Below, piece after piece: positions 1-7,547 of a DNA stretch of 40,924 nucleotides. The notes under the pieces are model-generated. The model did no database searches. It was not told the origin of the DNA and was given only the letters and a program-made list of their open reading frames with translations. The position numbers and the translations under genes are program-made. Positions within the stretch are counted from its first letter, which is position 1. Every line of letters starts with the position of its first letter. This DNA comes from Oceanicella sp. SM1341 (lineage in GTDB: Bacteria > Pseudomonadota > Alphaproteobacteria > Rhodobacterales > Rhodobacteraceae): positions 1 to 40,924 of the forward strand of contig NZ_QRGC01000038.1 in NCBI RefSeq assembly GCF_003448965.1, written 5' to 3'.

Positions 1-704
1 TCGTGGTCTCGCTCGCCGGCGGGTTCGGGCACATCGTGCTGCCGTCGACCGTCTCGGGCAAGAACGTGGCGCCGCGCATCGCCGCCCTGCTCGACGTGAT
101 GGTGATCACCGACGTGACCGGCGTGGTCGATGCCGAGACCTTCGAGCGTCCGATCTATGCCGGCAACGCCATCCAGACGGTGAAGAGCGCCGACGCCACC
201 AAGGTGATGACGATTCGCACCGCCGCCTTCGACGCGGCCCCGGCCGGCGGCTCCGCCCCGGTGGAGGCAGCCTCCGCCGCCGCGGACCCGGCCCTCTCCG
301 AATGGGTCGAGGACAAGGTGCAGGCCTCCGACCGGCCCGAGCTCACCTCCGCGAAGATCGTGGTCTCCGGCGGGCGCGGCATCGGCTCGGCCGAGAACTT
401 CTCGATCATCGAGAAGGTGGCCGACAAGCTCGGCGCCGCCGTGGGCGCCTCCCGCGCCGCGGTCGACTCGGGCTATGCCCCGAACGACTGGCAGGTGGGC
501 CAGACCGGCAAGGTCGTCGCACCCGAGCTCTACATCGCCGTGGGCATCTCCGGCGCCATCCAGCACCTCGCCGGCATGAAGGACAGCAAGGTGATCGTGG
601 CGATCAACAAGGACGAGGAAGCCCCGATCTTCCAGATCGCCGACTACGGGCTGGTGGCCGACCTGTTCACCGCCGTCCCGGAGCTCGAAAAAGCCCTCGG
701 CTGA
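1..704 (+). CDS. etfA: Electron transfer flavoprotein alpha subunit, 5'-truncated by the window edge
   Basis: The last 233 codons of ETF alpha, which pairs with ETF beta, binds FAD and passes electrons from acyl-CoA dehydrogenases to ETF-ubiquinone oxidoreductase. The reading frame is open from base 3, and about 75 N-terminal residues are missing compared with the usual ~308. The FAD-binding domain is intact: [12 protein letters not shown], then [20 protein letters not shown], then [12 protein letters not shown] and the C-terminal [10 protein letters not shown] block. It converges on an AMACR-like gene, with only about 30 bp between them, instead of being followed by the 3-hydroxyacyl-CoA dehydrogenase gene common in chromosomal etfBA loci. 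The start of etfB lies at the opposite end of the window, so this copy probably belongs to the same etfBA pair on a circular replicon (inference). Confidence 0.95.
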   Translation, partial: VVSLAGGFGHIVLPSTVSGKNVAPRIAALLDVMVITDVTGVVDAETFERPIYAGNAIQTVKSADATKVMTIRTAAFDAAPAGGSAPVEAASAAADPALSEWVEDKVQASDRPELTSAKIVVSGGRGIGSAENFSIIEKVADKLGAAVGASRAAVDSGYAPNDWQVGQTGKVVAPELYIAVGISGAIQHLAGMKDSKVIVAINKDEEAPIFQIADYGLVADLFTAVPELEKALG

Positions 705-735
705 CGCCCCGCCCCGGCGGCGGCGGCGGCCCGCC

Positions 736-1743
736 TCAGCCCTCGCGTGCGACGATGATCGGCGCGGGCCGGGGGCGGGAAACCTCCCCCACTTGCTCGA
801 AGTAGCACCCCACCTGCGGGTGGGCCGCCGCCTCCGCCGGAGTGAGCACGGGGCAGACACAAGCATCCACCCCCTCGAAGGCGTCGATCCAGGCCGCGCG
901 GCTGCGGGAGCGGAAACGTTCCGCCAGGAGGCCGATCTGTTCGGGCCAGCTCTCACGCTGCCACTGTTGCGCGAGCAGCTCCGGGCTCAGCTCCAGCGCG
1001 GCCAGGGCGGCGCGCCAGAACTGCGGCTCCACCGCCGCCACCGACATCCACCCCCCGTCGGCACAGTCGTAGACCCGGTAGAAGGGCGCGCCGCCGTCCA
1101 GCGCGTTGGCCTCGCGCTCCGGGGCCCAGCCGCCTGCCGCGAGGCGGCCGTGCACGAAGGTGGCGAGGTGGTTGGTGCCATGAACCATCGCCGCGTCGAT
1201 CACCGCACCGCGGCCGGTGGCCCGCGCGCCATGCAGCGCGCAGAGCAGCCCGAAGGCGAGGTACATGCCGCCGCCGCCGAAATCCGACACGAGGTTGAGC
1301 GGCGGCGCCGGCGGCCGGTCGCGGTAGCCCATGAGCGAGAGCATGCCGCTCATGGCCAGGAAGTTGAGGTCGTGCCCGGCCAGGCCCGCCATGGGGCCCT
1401 CTTGACCCCAGCCGGTCATCCGCCCGTAGACCAGCCGGGGGTTTGCCGCGAAGGCCGCCTCGGGCCCGAGCCCCAGGGCCTCCATCCGCCCGGGGCGGAA
1501 CCCCTCGATCAAGAGGTCCGCCGTGCCGATCAGCTCCAGCGCGCGCGCCCGCCCCGCGTCGGACTTCAGATCCAGCGCCAGCCGCTCCCGCCCCCGGTCC
1601 AGCCAGGGTGAGGGCGGCCCGGGCTGCTCCCGCGCGATCTGGATCACCCGCGCGCCCATGTCCGACAGGCACATGGCCGCGAAGGGCGCCGGGCCCAGGC
1701 CACGGAACTCCACGATGGTCACGTCTTGCAGTGGTGCGGGCAT
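736..1743 (-). CDS. Alpha-methylacyl-CoA racemase-like family III CoA protein
   Basis: 335 residues of the CaiB/BaiF fold, closest to the AMACR branch. The three residues known from AMACR/MCR are recognisable: the His in GHDLNFLAMSG, the Asp in LVSDFGGGG and the Glu in AAVEPQFW, together with the AMACR-type block DGGAPFYRVYDCADGGWM. It should therefore epimerise a 2-methyl-branched acyl-CoA, not transfer CoA, although the family is not perfectly separated by sequence. The ATG at 1743 has a GGGAGG ribosome site. It is divergent from the DUF35/thiolase operon, and a palindromic operator lies in the 50-bp gap. This suggests that the pathway handles alpha-methyl-branched acyl-CoAs. The C-terminus converges on etfA. 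Confidence 0.85.
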   Translation of the reverse strand: MPAPLQDVTIVEFRGLGPAPFAAMCLSDMGARVIQIAREQPGPPSPWLDRGRERLALDLKSDAGRARALELIGTADLLIEGFRPGRMEALGLGPEAAFAANPRLVYGRMTGWGQEGPMAGLAGHDLNFLAMSGMLSLMGYRDRPPAPPLNLVSDFGGGGMYLAFGLLCALHGARATGRGAVIDAAMVHGTNHLATFVHGRLAAGGWAPEREANALDGGAPFYRVYDCADGGWMSVAAVEPQFWRAALAALELSPELLAQQWQRESWPEQIGLLAERFRSRSRAAWIDAFEGVDACVCPVLTPAEAAAHPQVGCYFEQVGEVSRPRPAPIIVAREG

Positions 1744-1762
1744 CTCGGCCTCCCTATTGATC

Positions 1763-1779
1763 TAATGGTCAGTCCATTA
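1763..1779. promoter_or_regulatory. FadR/GntR-type operator A in the divergent promoter
   Basis: TAATGGTCAGTCCATTA: perfect 6-bp arms around a 5-bp centre. The core TGGTCAGTCCA is one base from the TGGTnnnACCA consensus of FadR-subfamily GntR regulators. It is centred in the gap between the racemase-like gene (minus) and the DUF35 gene (plus), where one bound regulator could control both. Confidence 0.7.
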
Positions 1780-1793
1780 TATTCATTCGACAG

Positions 1794-2222
1794 ATGACGC
1801 AAACAATGGATTCGACCTTGGACCGCCCGCTCCCCGTCACCACGCTCGAAACCGAGCCCTTCTGGGAGGGCGCCCGCGCCGGACGCCTGGTGCTGATGCG
1901 CTGCGCGGAATGCGGGCGGCTGGCGCCGCCGCTGGCGCCGCGCTGCCCGGCCTGCCTGTCGGCCGCGCGGGCGCCGCAGACCTGTTCGGGCCGGGTGAGC
2001 CTGCGCGGGCGCACGGTGCTGCACCTGCCGGCCCTGCCGGGGCATCCGCCGCCGCTGGTGGTGGTGGAATGCGCGGTGGCAGAGGAGCCCGCGGTGATGC
2101 TCGTGGCGCTCGACCCCGAGGGCATCAGCGAGAGGCTCCCGCCGGGTGCTGCGCTGCGCCTGGGCTTCGCGACGGAGGCGAACGGCCAGGCCTATGCCGT
2201 GGTGGCGGGGGCCGGGGCATGA
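1794..2222 (+). CDS. DUF35 zinc-ribbon/OB-fold protein, thiolase partner
   Basis: 142 residues. An N-terminal helix (TEPFWEGARAGRLVLMRC) leads into a rubredoxin-like zinc ribbon with paired cysteines, CAECG and CPAC at about residues 37-57, and then an OB-fold. Proteins of this type (ChsH2 C-terminal domain, partners of Ltp2) bind thiolase-superfamily proteins and help acyl-CoA enter the active site for retro-aldol or thiolytic cleavage. The stop overlaps the next ATG (ATGA at 2219), so the two subunits are probably made in equal amounts. No good ribosome site precedes the ATG at 1794; the ATG at 1806 is an alternative start. First gene of the catabolic operon, directly behind operator A. Confidence 0.85.
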   Translation: MTQTMDSTLDRPLPVTTLETEPFWEGARAGRLVLMRCAECGRLAPPLAPRCPACLSAARAPQTCSGRVSLRGRTVLHLPALPGHPPPLVVVECAVAEEPAVMLVALDPEGISERLPPGAALRLGFATEANGQAYAVVAGAGA

Positions 2223-3364
2223 GCGGCGGCATCGTCATCGCCGGTTTCGGATGCTCCGGGATCACCCGCCGCAGCCGGCGCGGCATCGCCGCCTTCGCGC
2301 TCGACGCGGCCCTCGCCGCGCTGCAGGACGCGCGACTGGACCGCGCGGAGATCGACGGCTACGTCGGCGCGCCCTTCGCCACCAACGCCGGCTCCCCCCA
2401 CGCAGAATGCGGCGACGAGATCTCGCTGAAATCGGTGGCGGGGATGATGGGGCTGCGCCTGGCCTGGGGGGCCGATCTCTACCGCCGCTACCCCACCGAC
2501 ATGGTGGCCGCCGCGGCGCATGCGCTCGCCGCGGGCACCTGCCGCCACGTGCTGGGCCTGCGGGCGATGTACGTGGCGCCGGGGCTCGACTACGCGACCG
2601 GCAACGGCGCCGCGCAGGCCTTCGGCGCCGACCAGATGACCAAACCTTATGCCTACACCATCGCCGGCGCGCGCTTCGCCGCCCGGGCCTGGGCCTACAT
2701 GGCCCGGCACGGCGCGGGGCGCGAGGAGCTCTTCGCCGTGGTCGACCTCGCCCGTCGCAACGCCGCGCGCAACCCCGACGCCATCTGGCGCGACCGCCCG
2801 CTGGACCGCGAGAGCTACCTGCAGGCCCGCCCGGTGGCCGAGCCGCACGGGCTGTTCGACTGCGACATGCCGGTTTGCGGCGCGCAGGCCTTCGTGATGT
2901 GCCGCGCGGCGGACCTACCGGCCGGGGCCAGCCCGGCCTGGCTCACCGGCTGGAGCGGTTTCGGCCGCCCGGAAGCACTGTGGCAGATGAGCGGCCGCAG
3001 CCCGGCCGACCTCGCCTCGGCCCAGCTCTACGACGGGTTTTCCTCGATGGTCTGGGAGTGGCTGGACGGCTTCGGCATCACCCCCCCGGGCGGCGCGCCG
3101 GCCTTCATCCGCGACGGCTGCGCCGAGCCGGACGGCCGGCTGCCGCTCAACACCTTCGGCGGCGCGCTGGGGGAGGGGCGGCTGCACGGCATGGGCCACC
3201 TGCGCGAAGCCTACCTGCAGGCCACCGGCCGGGCCGGCCCGCGCCAGGTCCGGCCCGGCCCGGCGCTGGTCCAGGTCGGGCCCTACGACGATTCCTCCTT
3301 CGTGCTGCTGGAGCCGGACGCGCCTCGCGGCACCGCCCGTCGCACCGCCCGCAGCACCGGATGA
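2219..3364 (+). CDS. Thiolase-superfamily lipid-transfer protein (SCP-x/Ltp2-like)
   Basis: 381 residues, starting at the ATG that overlaps the DUF35 stop. The N-terminus IVIAGFGCSGITRRSRRG, the middle QLYDGFSSMVWEWLDGFGI and the C-terminal block NTFGGALGEGRLHGMGHLRE are those of the non-decarboxylating thiolase / SCP2-thiolase group. The classical thiolase nucleophilic Cys context is not evident. The Tyr-Asp pair in QLYDGF is placed like the catalytic Tyr described for Ltp2-type aldolases (family knowledge; my alignment is by eye). With the coupled DUF35 protein it most likely forms a heteromeric acyl-CoA aldolase or thiolase that releases a two- or three-carbon unit. A beta-ketothiolase role cannot be excluded. 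Confidence 0.8.
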   Translation: MSGGIVIAGFGCSGITRRSRRGIAAFALDAALAALQDARLDRAEIDGYVGAPFATNAGSPHAECGDEISLKSVAGMMGLRLAWGADLYRRYPTDMVAAAAHALAAGTCRHVLGLRAMYVAPGLDYATGNGAAQAFGADQMTKPYAYTIAGARFAARAWAYMARHGAGREELFAVVDLARRNAARNPDAIWRDRPLDRESYLQARPVAEPHGLFDCDMPVCGAQAFVMCRAADLPAGASPAWLTGWSGFGRPEALWQMSGRSPADLASAQLYDGFSSMVWEWLDGFGITPPGGAPAFIRDGCAEPDGRLPLNTFGGALGEGRLHGMGHLREAYLQATGRAGPRQVRPGPALVQVGPYDDSSFVLLEPDAPRGTARRTARSTG

Positions 3365-3378
3365 GAACGGAGACCGCG

Positions 3379-3705
3379 ATGAACGTCAGAGACTACCTGT
3401 CCATCCCCTACATCCTGCAGGCCCGGCCCGTGGAGCGCGACGGCCGCTGGACCCGCCGGCTGCGCTACCCCGAGCTGGGCGCGTTCGCGGCCGAGCACGA
3501 GGACGTGGAGCAGGCCCTGCTCGAGCTCGAGCGGCTGCGCATCGGCGAGGTGATGCGCCGGCTGCGCGCCGGCGACCCGCCGCCGGTGCCCCGCCCGCCG
3601 CTGGCCACCACCGACCAGGGCTGGTGGGCGCGCCATCTCGGCCTGGGCGCGCTGGTCGAGGGCCAGCTCGACCGCCCGGCGGAGGAGCTCGCGGGAGAGC
3701 AGTGA
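3379..3705 (+). CDS. Small HicB-like protein inside the oxygenase operon
   Basis: 108 residues. The ATG at 3379 is preferred because GGAG lies eight bases upstream; an in-frame ATG at 3361 overlaps the thiolase stop and would add six residues. The order of elements (YILQARPVERDGRWTRRLRY, PELG, EDVEQALLELERLRIGEVM and a proline-rich end) follows the HicB antitoxin half-fold: strand, DG turn, strand, PEL.G and a long helix. No DNA-binding domain follows and no HicA toxin lies beside it. It sits in a tight catabolic operon directly before a Rieske oxygenase, so a role as assembly or ligand-binding partner of that enzyme is more likely than toxin neutralisation (inference). No function is established. 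Confidence 0.6.
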   Translation: MNVRDYLSIPYILQARPVERDGRWTRRLRYPELGAFAAEHEDVEQALLELERLRIGEVMRRLRAGDPPPVPRPPLATTDQGWWARHLGLGALVEGQLDRPAEELAGEQ

Positions 3706-3710
3706 ACACT

Positions 3711-3757
3711 CCGGGCCCCTGGGGGCCCGCCGGGAAAGTTCCGGGCCCCGGGGGCCC
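3711..3757 (+). repeat. Two tandem GC hairpins between operon genes
   Basis: Two copies of CGGGCCCC/GGGGCCCG stem (3712-3729 and 3742-3757) lie 12 bp apart in the 82-bp gap before the Rieske gene. This is the only sizeable gap in an otherwise overlapping operon. Such intercistronic hairpins commonly adjust mRNA stability or read-through; no T-run follows, so they are not clear terminators. Confidence 0.55.
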
Positions 3758-3787
3758 GATGGCAGAGTTTTGCGAAGGAGACATGCG

Positions 3788-5110
3788 ATGTTGCCTCAGA
3801 AGGACAACGAGACGCTGGTGCGGGTCGGCCCCGGCACCACGATGGGCGGCCTGATGCGCCTGTACTGGATCCCGTTCATGGCCTCGGTGGACCTGGAGAA
3901 GGATGGCCAGCCCCAGACCGTGCGCCTGCTGGGCGAGACCCTCATCGCCTTTCGCGACAGCGCGGGGCGGGTCGGGCTGGTCGACCACATCTGCCCGCAC
4001 CGCGGCGCCCCGCTCGCCTTCGGGCGCAACGAGGATTGCGGGCTGCGCTGCGTCTACCACGGCTGGAAATTCGACGTGGACGGCAACGTGGCCGACATGC
4101 CGGCCGAGCCGGTGCGCTCGCGCCTGAAGGACCGGGTCAAGATCAAGTCCTACCCCTGCCAGGAACGCAACGGCGTGGTCTGGACCTACATGGGCGACGC
4201 ACCGGAGGACAGCCGCCCGCCGCTGCCGAACCTGGAATGGAACCTCGTGCCCGAGGAGAACGTGGTGCTCACCTTCCGGGTGCAGGAATGCAACTGGCTG
4301 CAGGCGCTGGAGGGCGAGATCGACAGCGCCCATGCCCCGATCCTGCACGGGCGCATCGATTCCGGCGGCTCGATCGACCAGTGGGTGGCCAAGCGCGACC
4401 TGCGCCCGACCTTCGAATGCATGCGCCAGGATTTCGGCATGTCCATCGCCTCGCGCCGGGTGCTGGACGACGACACGCTGTACTGGCGGGTGAACCAGTA
4501 TGTGATGCCCTTCTACTCGATGGTGCCGCCGCAGTCGAACTACCCGGAGCTCTCGGGCCATGCCTGGGTGCCGATCGACGACGAGAACACCCTGTGCATC
4601 ATGTTCTCGTACCACCCCTCGGAGCCGATGTACGAGAAGAGCCGCGAGATCTTCCTGAACGGCCACAGGGGCCGCGAGACCGGGCACGCCAGCGTGAACG
4701 CCTACGAGGACAAGGGCGCCCTGGTGCCCTACGGCCGCTACATCACCCGCTACCGCCGGGACACCGGCTACCACTTCGACCATGACCTGCAGCAGACCAC
4801 CTGGTTTTCCGGCCTGCCCGGGCTCTGGGTTCAGGACGCGGCCTGCCAGTCCGGGGTGATGCGGGTCTACGACCGCTCGCGCGAGCACCTGTGCACCTCC
4901 GACACCGGCATCGCCATGACCCGGCGCGTGCTGCTGGAAGTGGCGCATGCCTACGAGGAGAGCGGCGTGAAGCCCGAGCGCTTCGCCGACCCCGACCTCT
5001 ACATGGTCCGCGCCATCTCGATGAAGCTCCCCAGGGAGGAGGCCTGGGCGGATGCCGGCAAGCTGCCGATGACCGCACGGCTGGGCGAAGGCTTCGGGTA
5101 CGAGCTGTGA
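3788..5110 (+). CDS. Rieske non-haem iron ring-hydroxylating oxygenase, alpha subunit
   Basis: 440 residues; AAGGAG seven bases before the ATG fixes the start. The Rieske centre is C69-x-H71 and C88-x2-H91 (CPHRG, then CVYHGW). The mononuclear iron site shows E175 and D179 followed by H182 and H187 (EIDSAHAPILHG), the bridging Asp and the two His of the facial triad. Organisation and length match the phthalate/vanillate O-demethylase class that lacks a beta subunit and takes electrons from a reductase with a C-terminal plant-type ferredoxin, which is encoded three genes downstream. It hydroxylates or O-demethylates an aromatic or cyclic carboxylic acid, or its CoA ester; the substrate is not deducible. 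Confidence 0.93.
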   Translation: MLPQKDNETLVRVGPGTTMGGLMRLYWIPFMASVDLEKDGQPQTVRLLGETLIAFRDSAGRVGLVDHICPHRGAPLAFGRNEDCGLRCVYHGWKFDVDGNVADMPAEPVRSRLKDRVKIKSYPCQERNGVVWTYMGDAPEDSRPPLPNLEWNLVPEENVVLTFRVQECNWLQALEGEIDSAHAPILHGRIDSGGSIDQWVAKRDLRPTFECMRQDFGMSIASRRVLDDDTLYWRVNQYVMPFYSMVPPQSNYPELSGHAWVPIDDENTLCIMFSYHPSEPMYEKSREIFLNGHRGRETGHASVNAYEDKGALVPYGRYITRYRRDTGYHFDHDLQQTTWFSGLPGLWVQDAACQSGVMRVYDRSREHLCTSDTGIAMTRRVLLEVAHAYEESGVKPERFADPDLYMVRAISMKLPREEAWADAGKLPMTARLGEGFGYEL

Positions 5111-6333
5111 GCGCGCAGCCCAGGGCCCTGGAGGGCATCCGCGTGCTGGAGATCTCCGCCCTCGCCGGGGCGGTGGCCGGGCGGGTGCTGGCCGACCTCG
5201 GCGCCGAGGTGGTCAAGATCGAGCCGGAGGGCGGCGAGCCCTTCCGCCGCGCCCTTCCGCGCGTGCCCACGCATGACGGGGAGGAGAGCGCCGCCTGGCT
5301 CGCCTTCAACCACGGCAAGCGCAGCGTCACGCTCGACCTCGCGCGCCCGGAGGGCCGCGACGGCTTCGCCCGGCTGAGCGCCACCGCCGATATCGTGGTC
5401 TGCGACTGGGAGCGGCTCGACCTCGACACGATGGACGCGCTCGCCGGCCTGGCACGCGCCGCGAACCCGGGCCTCGTCTGGACCGAGATCCTGCCCTTCG
5501 GGCGCGGCGGCCCCTTCGAGCGCTATGCCGCCACCGACACCACGCTGCAGGCGCTTGGCGGGCATCTCTACCTCAACGGCGACGTGGATCGCGCCCCGGT
5601 CCGCATCAGCCTGCCCGTGGGGTTGATCCAGGGCGGGGCGGAGGCGGCCTCGGCCGCGCTGATGGCGCTCTGGCACCGGATGCGCGGCGGCGAGGGCCAG
5701 CGCGTGGATGTCTCGGTGCAGGAGTGCATCATCTGGACGCTGCTCAACTCCACCATGGCCTGGCAGATCCTCGGCCTCAACGAGATGCGCGGCGGCGCCA
5801 TCCGCAAGGAGCGGGCAAACCGCTTCTTCACCCGGCTGGTCTGGGAGACGCGCGACGGCTACATCTTCTTCGGCCCGGTGGGCGGAGGGGGCGGGGCCGC
5901 GCGGCTCAAGTCCTACGAGGCCCTGCTCGCCTGGATGGCCGAGGACGGCATCACCGACGACATCCTCACCCGGCACGACTGGAACGGCGACGGCCAGTTC
6001 TTCATCCCGCAGGCGGATTACGACACGGTCACCGCCGTCATCATGCGCTTCATCGCAACGAAGAGCACGGAGGCGCTGATGGAGCGCGCGGTGCGCGAGC
6101 GCATCCTGCTCGCGCCGATCTCCTCGGTGAGCGGGGTGTTCACGAACCCGCAGTTCCGCGCCCGCGGCCTGTTCGTGCCGCTGCACGACCCCGGGCGCGG
6201 GCTGGAGGTGGAGCTGCCCGGCCGCTGGGCGCATCTCTCGGCCACGCCGCTGCGCCGGCCCGCGCCCGCGCCCCGCCCCGGAGCCGACAGCGCCGCCCTC
6301 CTCGAACGACTTACCGAAAGGAACACCGCATGA
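5107..6333 (+). CDS. Family III CoA-transferase subunit lacking the catalytic Asp
   Basis: 408 residues with a GTG start that overlaps the oxygenase stop (GTGA). CaiB/BaiF hallmarks are present: the ADLGAEVVKIEPEGGEP loop and GQRVDVSVQE. At the position of the nucleophilic Asp of formyl-CoA transferase (Asp169, in LGDSNSG) this protein reads PVGLIQGGAEA, so the residue is absent. It is immediately followed, with an ATGA overlap, by a family member that does carry the Asp. This resembles heterodimeric CoA-transferases such as BbsEF, where one subunit is thought to be structural. A stand-alone enzyme with another nucleophile is possible but less likely. Confidence 0.85.
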   Translation: MSAQPRALEGIRVLEISALAGAVAGRVLADLGAEVVKIEPEGGEPFRRALPRVPTHDGEESAAWLAFNHGKRSVTLDLARPEGRDGFARLSATADIVVCDWERLDLDTMDALAGLARAANPGLVWTEILPFGRGGPFERYAATDTTLQALGGHLYLNGDVDRAPVRISLPVGLIQGGAEAASAALMALWHRMRGGEGQRVDVSVQECIIWTLLNSTMAWQILGLNEMRGGAIRKERANRFFTRLVWETRDGYIFFGPVGGGGGAARLKSYEALLAWMAEDGITDDILTRHDWNGDGQFFIPQADYDTVTAVIMRFIATKSTEALMERAVRERILLAPISSVSGVFTNPQFRARGLFVPLHDPGRGLEVELPGRWAHLSATPLRRPAPAPRPGADSAALLERLTERNTA

Positions 6334-7547
6334 GCCCCGATACGTCGCGGGCCGCGCCTGCCGGCCTTTTCGACGGCCTGAAGGTGGCCGATTTCACCTG
6401 GGCGGCCGCCGGCCCGATCGTCACCAAGCAGCTCGCCGACAACGGCGCCACCGTGGTGAAGGTGGAAAGCTTCCGCCACCCGGATTCCATCCGCCTCGGC
6501 GGCCCGTTCATCGACGACAAGCCCGGTATCAACCGCTCCGGCTTCTTCGCCGACTTCCACTCCTCCAAGCTCGGCATGGCGGTGGACATGAGCCACCCCG
6601 GCGCGCTGGAGATCATCCGGCCGCTCATCGAATGGGCGGATGTGGTGGCCGAGAGCTTCCGCCCCGGCGTGATGGCTAAATGGGGGCTGGACTATGACAG
6701 CCTGCGCGCCATCAACCCGGGCATCGTGATGCTCTCCTCCTCGCTCTACGGCGCGGACGGCCCCTGGGCCCGCCACCCCGGCTACGGCGCGCAGGGCCAG
6801 GCCCTGGCCGGGCTGCACGCCATGACCGGCTGGCCCGACCGCCCGCCCGCCATGCCCAAGGGCGCCTATTCGGACAGCGTCTCGCCGCGCTACGCGCTCG
6901 CCGCGCTGGTCGCGGCGCTGATCCACCGCGAACGCACCGGCGAGGGTCAGCACGTGGAGCTCAGCCAGATCGAAGCCACCACGCAATTGCTCGCCCCCGA
7001 ACTGCTGCTGTTTCAGGCGACCGGTGAGGAAGCGACGCGCAGCGGCAACCGAAAGCCCGGCACCATCGTTCACGGCGTCTATCCTTGCGCGGGTGAGGAG
7101 CGCTGGATCGCGCTTGAAGCGGGATCGGAGGCCGAATGGGACGGGCTGTGCGCCGTGCTGGAGGCGGAAGAGCTGCTCGCTGCCGCCCGCGCCGCCGGCG
7201 AAGACGCGCTCGACGCCGCCCTGGCCGGGCTGACCGCCCCGCGCGAGCCCTTCGCCCTGATGACCGCCTGCCGCGCGGCCGGAGTGCCGGCCGGCGTGGC
7301 CAACAAGGCCTCCGACCTGCTGGAGGACGACGTTCTGGCCGCACGCGAACATTTCTGGCCACTGCATCACGAGGAGATGGGCACGCTGAGCTACAACGGC
7401 CCGGCCTACCGCTTCGAGAAAACACCGAGCCGGCTGCGCACGGCCTCTCCCCGGCTGGGCGAGCACACCGGGCAGGTGATGACCGAAATCCTGGGCTTCG
7501 CAGAGGCGGATATTGCCCGCTTCCGCGCGGAGGGGCTGCTGCAATGA
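6330..7547 (+). CDS. Family III CoA-transferase, catalytic subunit
   Basis: 405 residues; the ATG overlaps the previous stop. The N-terminus GLKVADFTWAAAGPIVTKQL and the loop ADNGATVVKVES are typical of CaiB/BaiF. The expected nucleophile is the Asp in GAYSDSVSPRYAL, at the position of Asp169 of formyl-CoA transferase. It should move CoA between a donor such as succinyl-CoA and the pathway acid through aspartyl-CoA anhydride intermediates, probably as a heterodimer with the preceding non-catalytic paralogue. Coupling to the reductase gene downstream (ATGA) means that oxygenase parts and CoA-transferase parts are alternated within one transcript, which hints that oxygenation acts on, or just before, the CoA ester. 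Confidence 0.88.
   Translation: MSPDTSRAAPAGLFDGLKVADFTWAAAGPIVTKQLADNGATVVKVESFRHPDSIRLGGPFIDDKPGINRSGFFADFHSSKLGMAVDMSHPGALEIIRPLIEWADVVAESFRPGVMAKWGLDYDSLRAINPGIVMLSSSLYGADGPWARHPGYGAQGQALAGLHAMTGWPDRPPAMPKGAYSDSVSPRYALAALVAALIHRERTGEGQHVELSQIEATTQLLAPELLLFQATGEEATRSGNRKPGTIVHGVYPCAGEERWIALEAGSEAEWDGLCAVLEAEELLAAARAAGEDALDAALAGLTAPREPFALMTACRAAGVPAGVANKASDLLEDDVLAAREHFWPLHHEEMGTLSYNGPAYRFEKTPSRLRTASPRLGEHTGQVMTEILGFAEADIARFRAEGLLQ

Noticed and set aside
3711-3757. Tandem GC hairpins as a transcription terminator inside the operon
   Set aside because: No T-run follows, and the downstream oxygenase needs the reductase and CoA-transferase genes on the same transcript.
5107-6333. CoA-transferase without Asp as a pseudogene
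   Set aside because: The frame is full length, tightly coupled on both sides and otherwise conserved; a non-catalytic partner role fits better.
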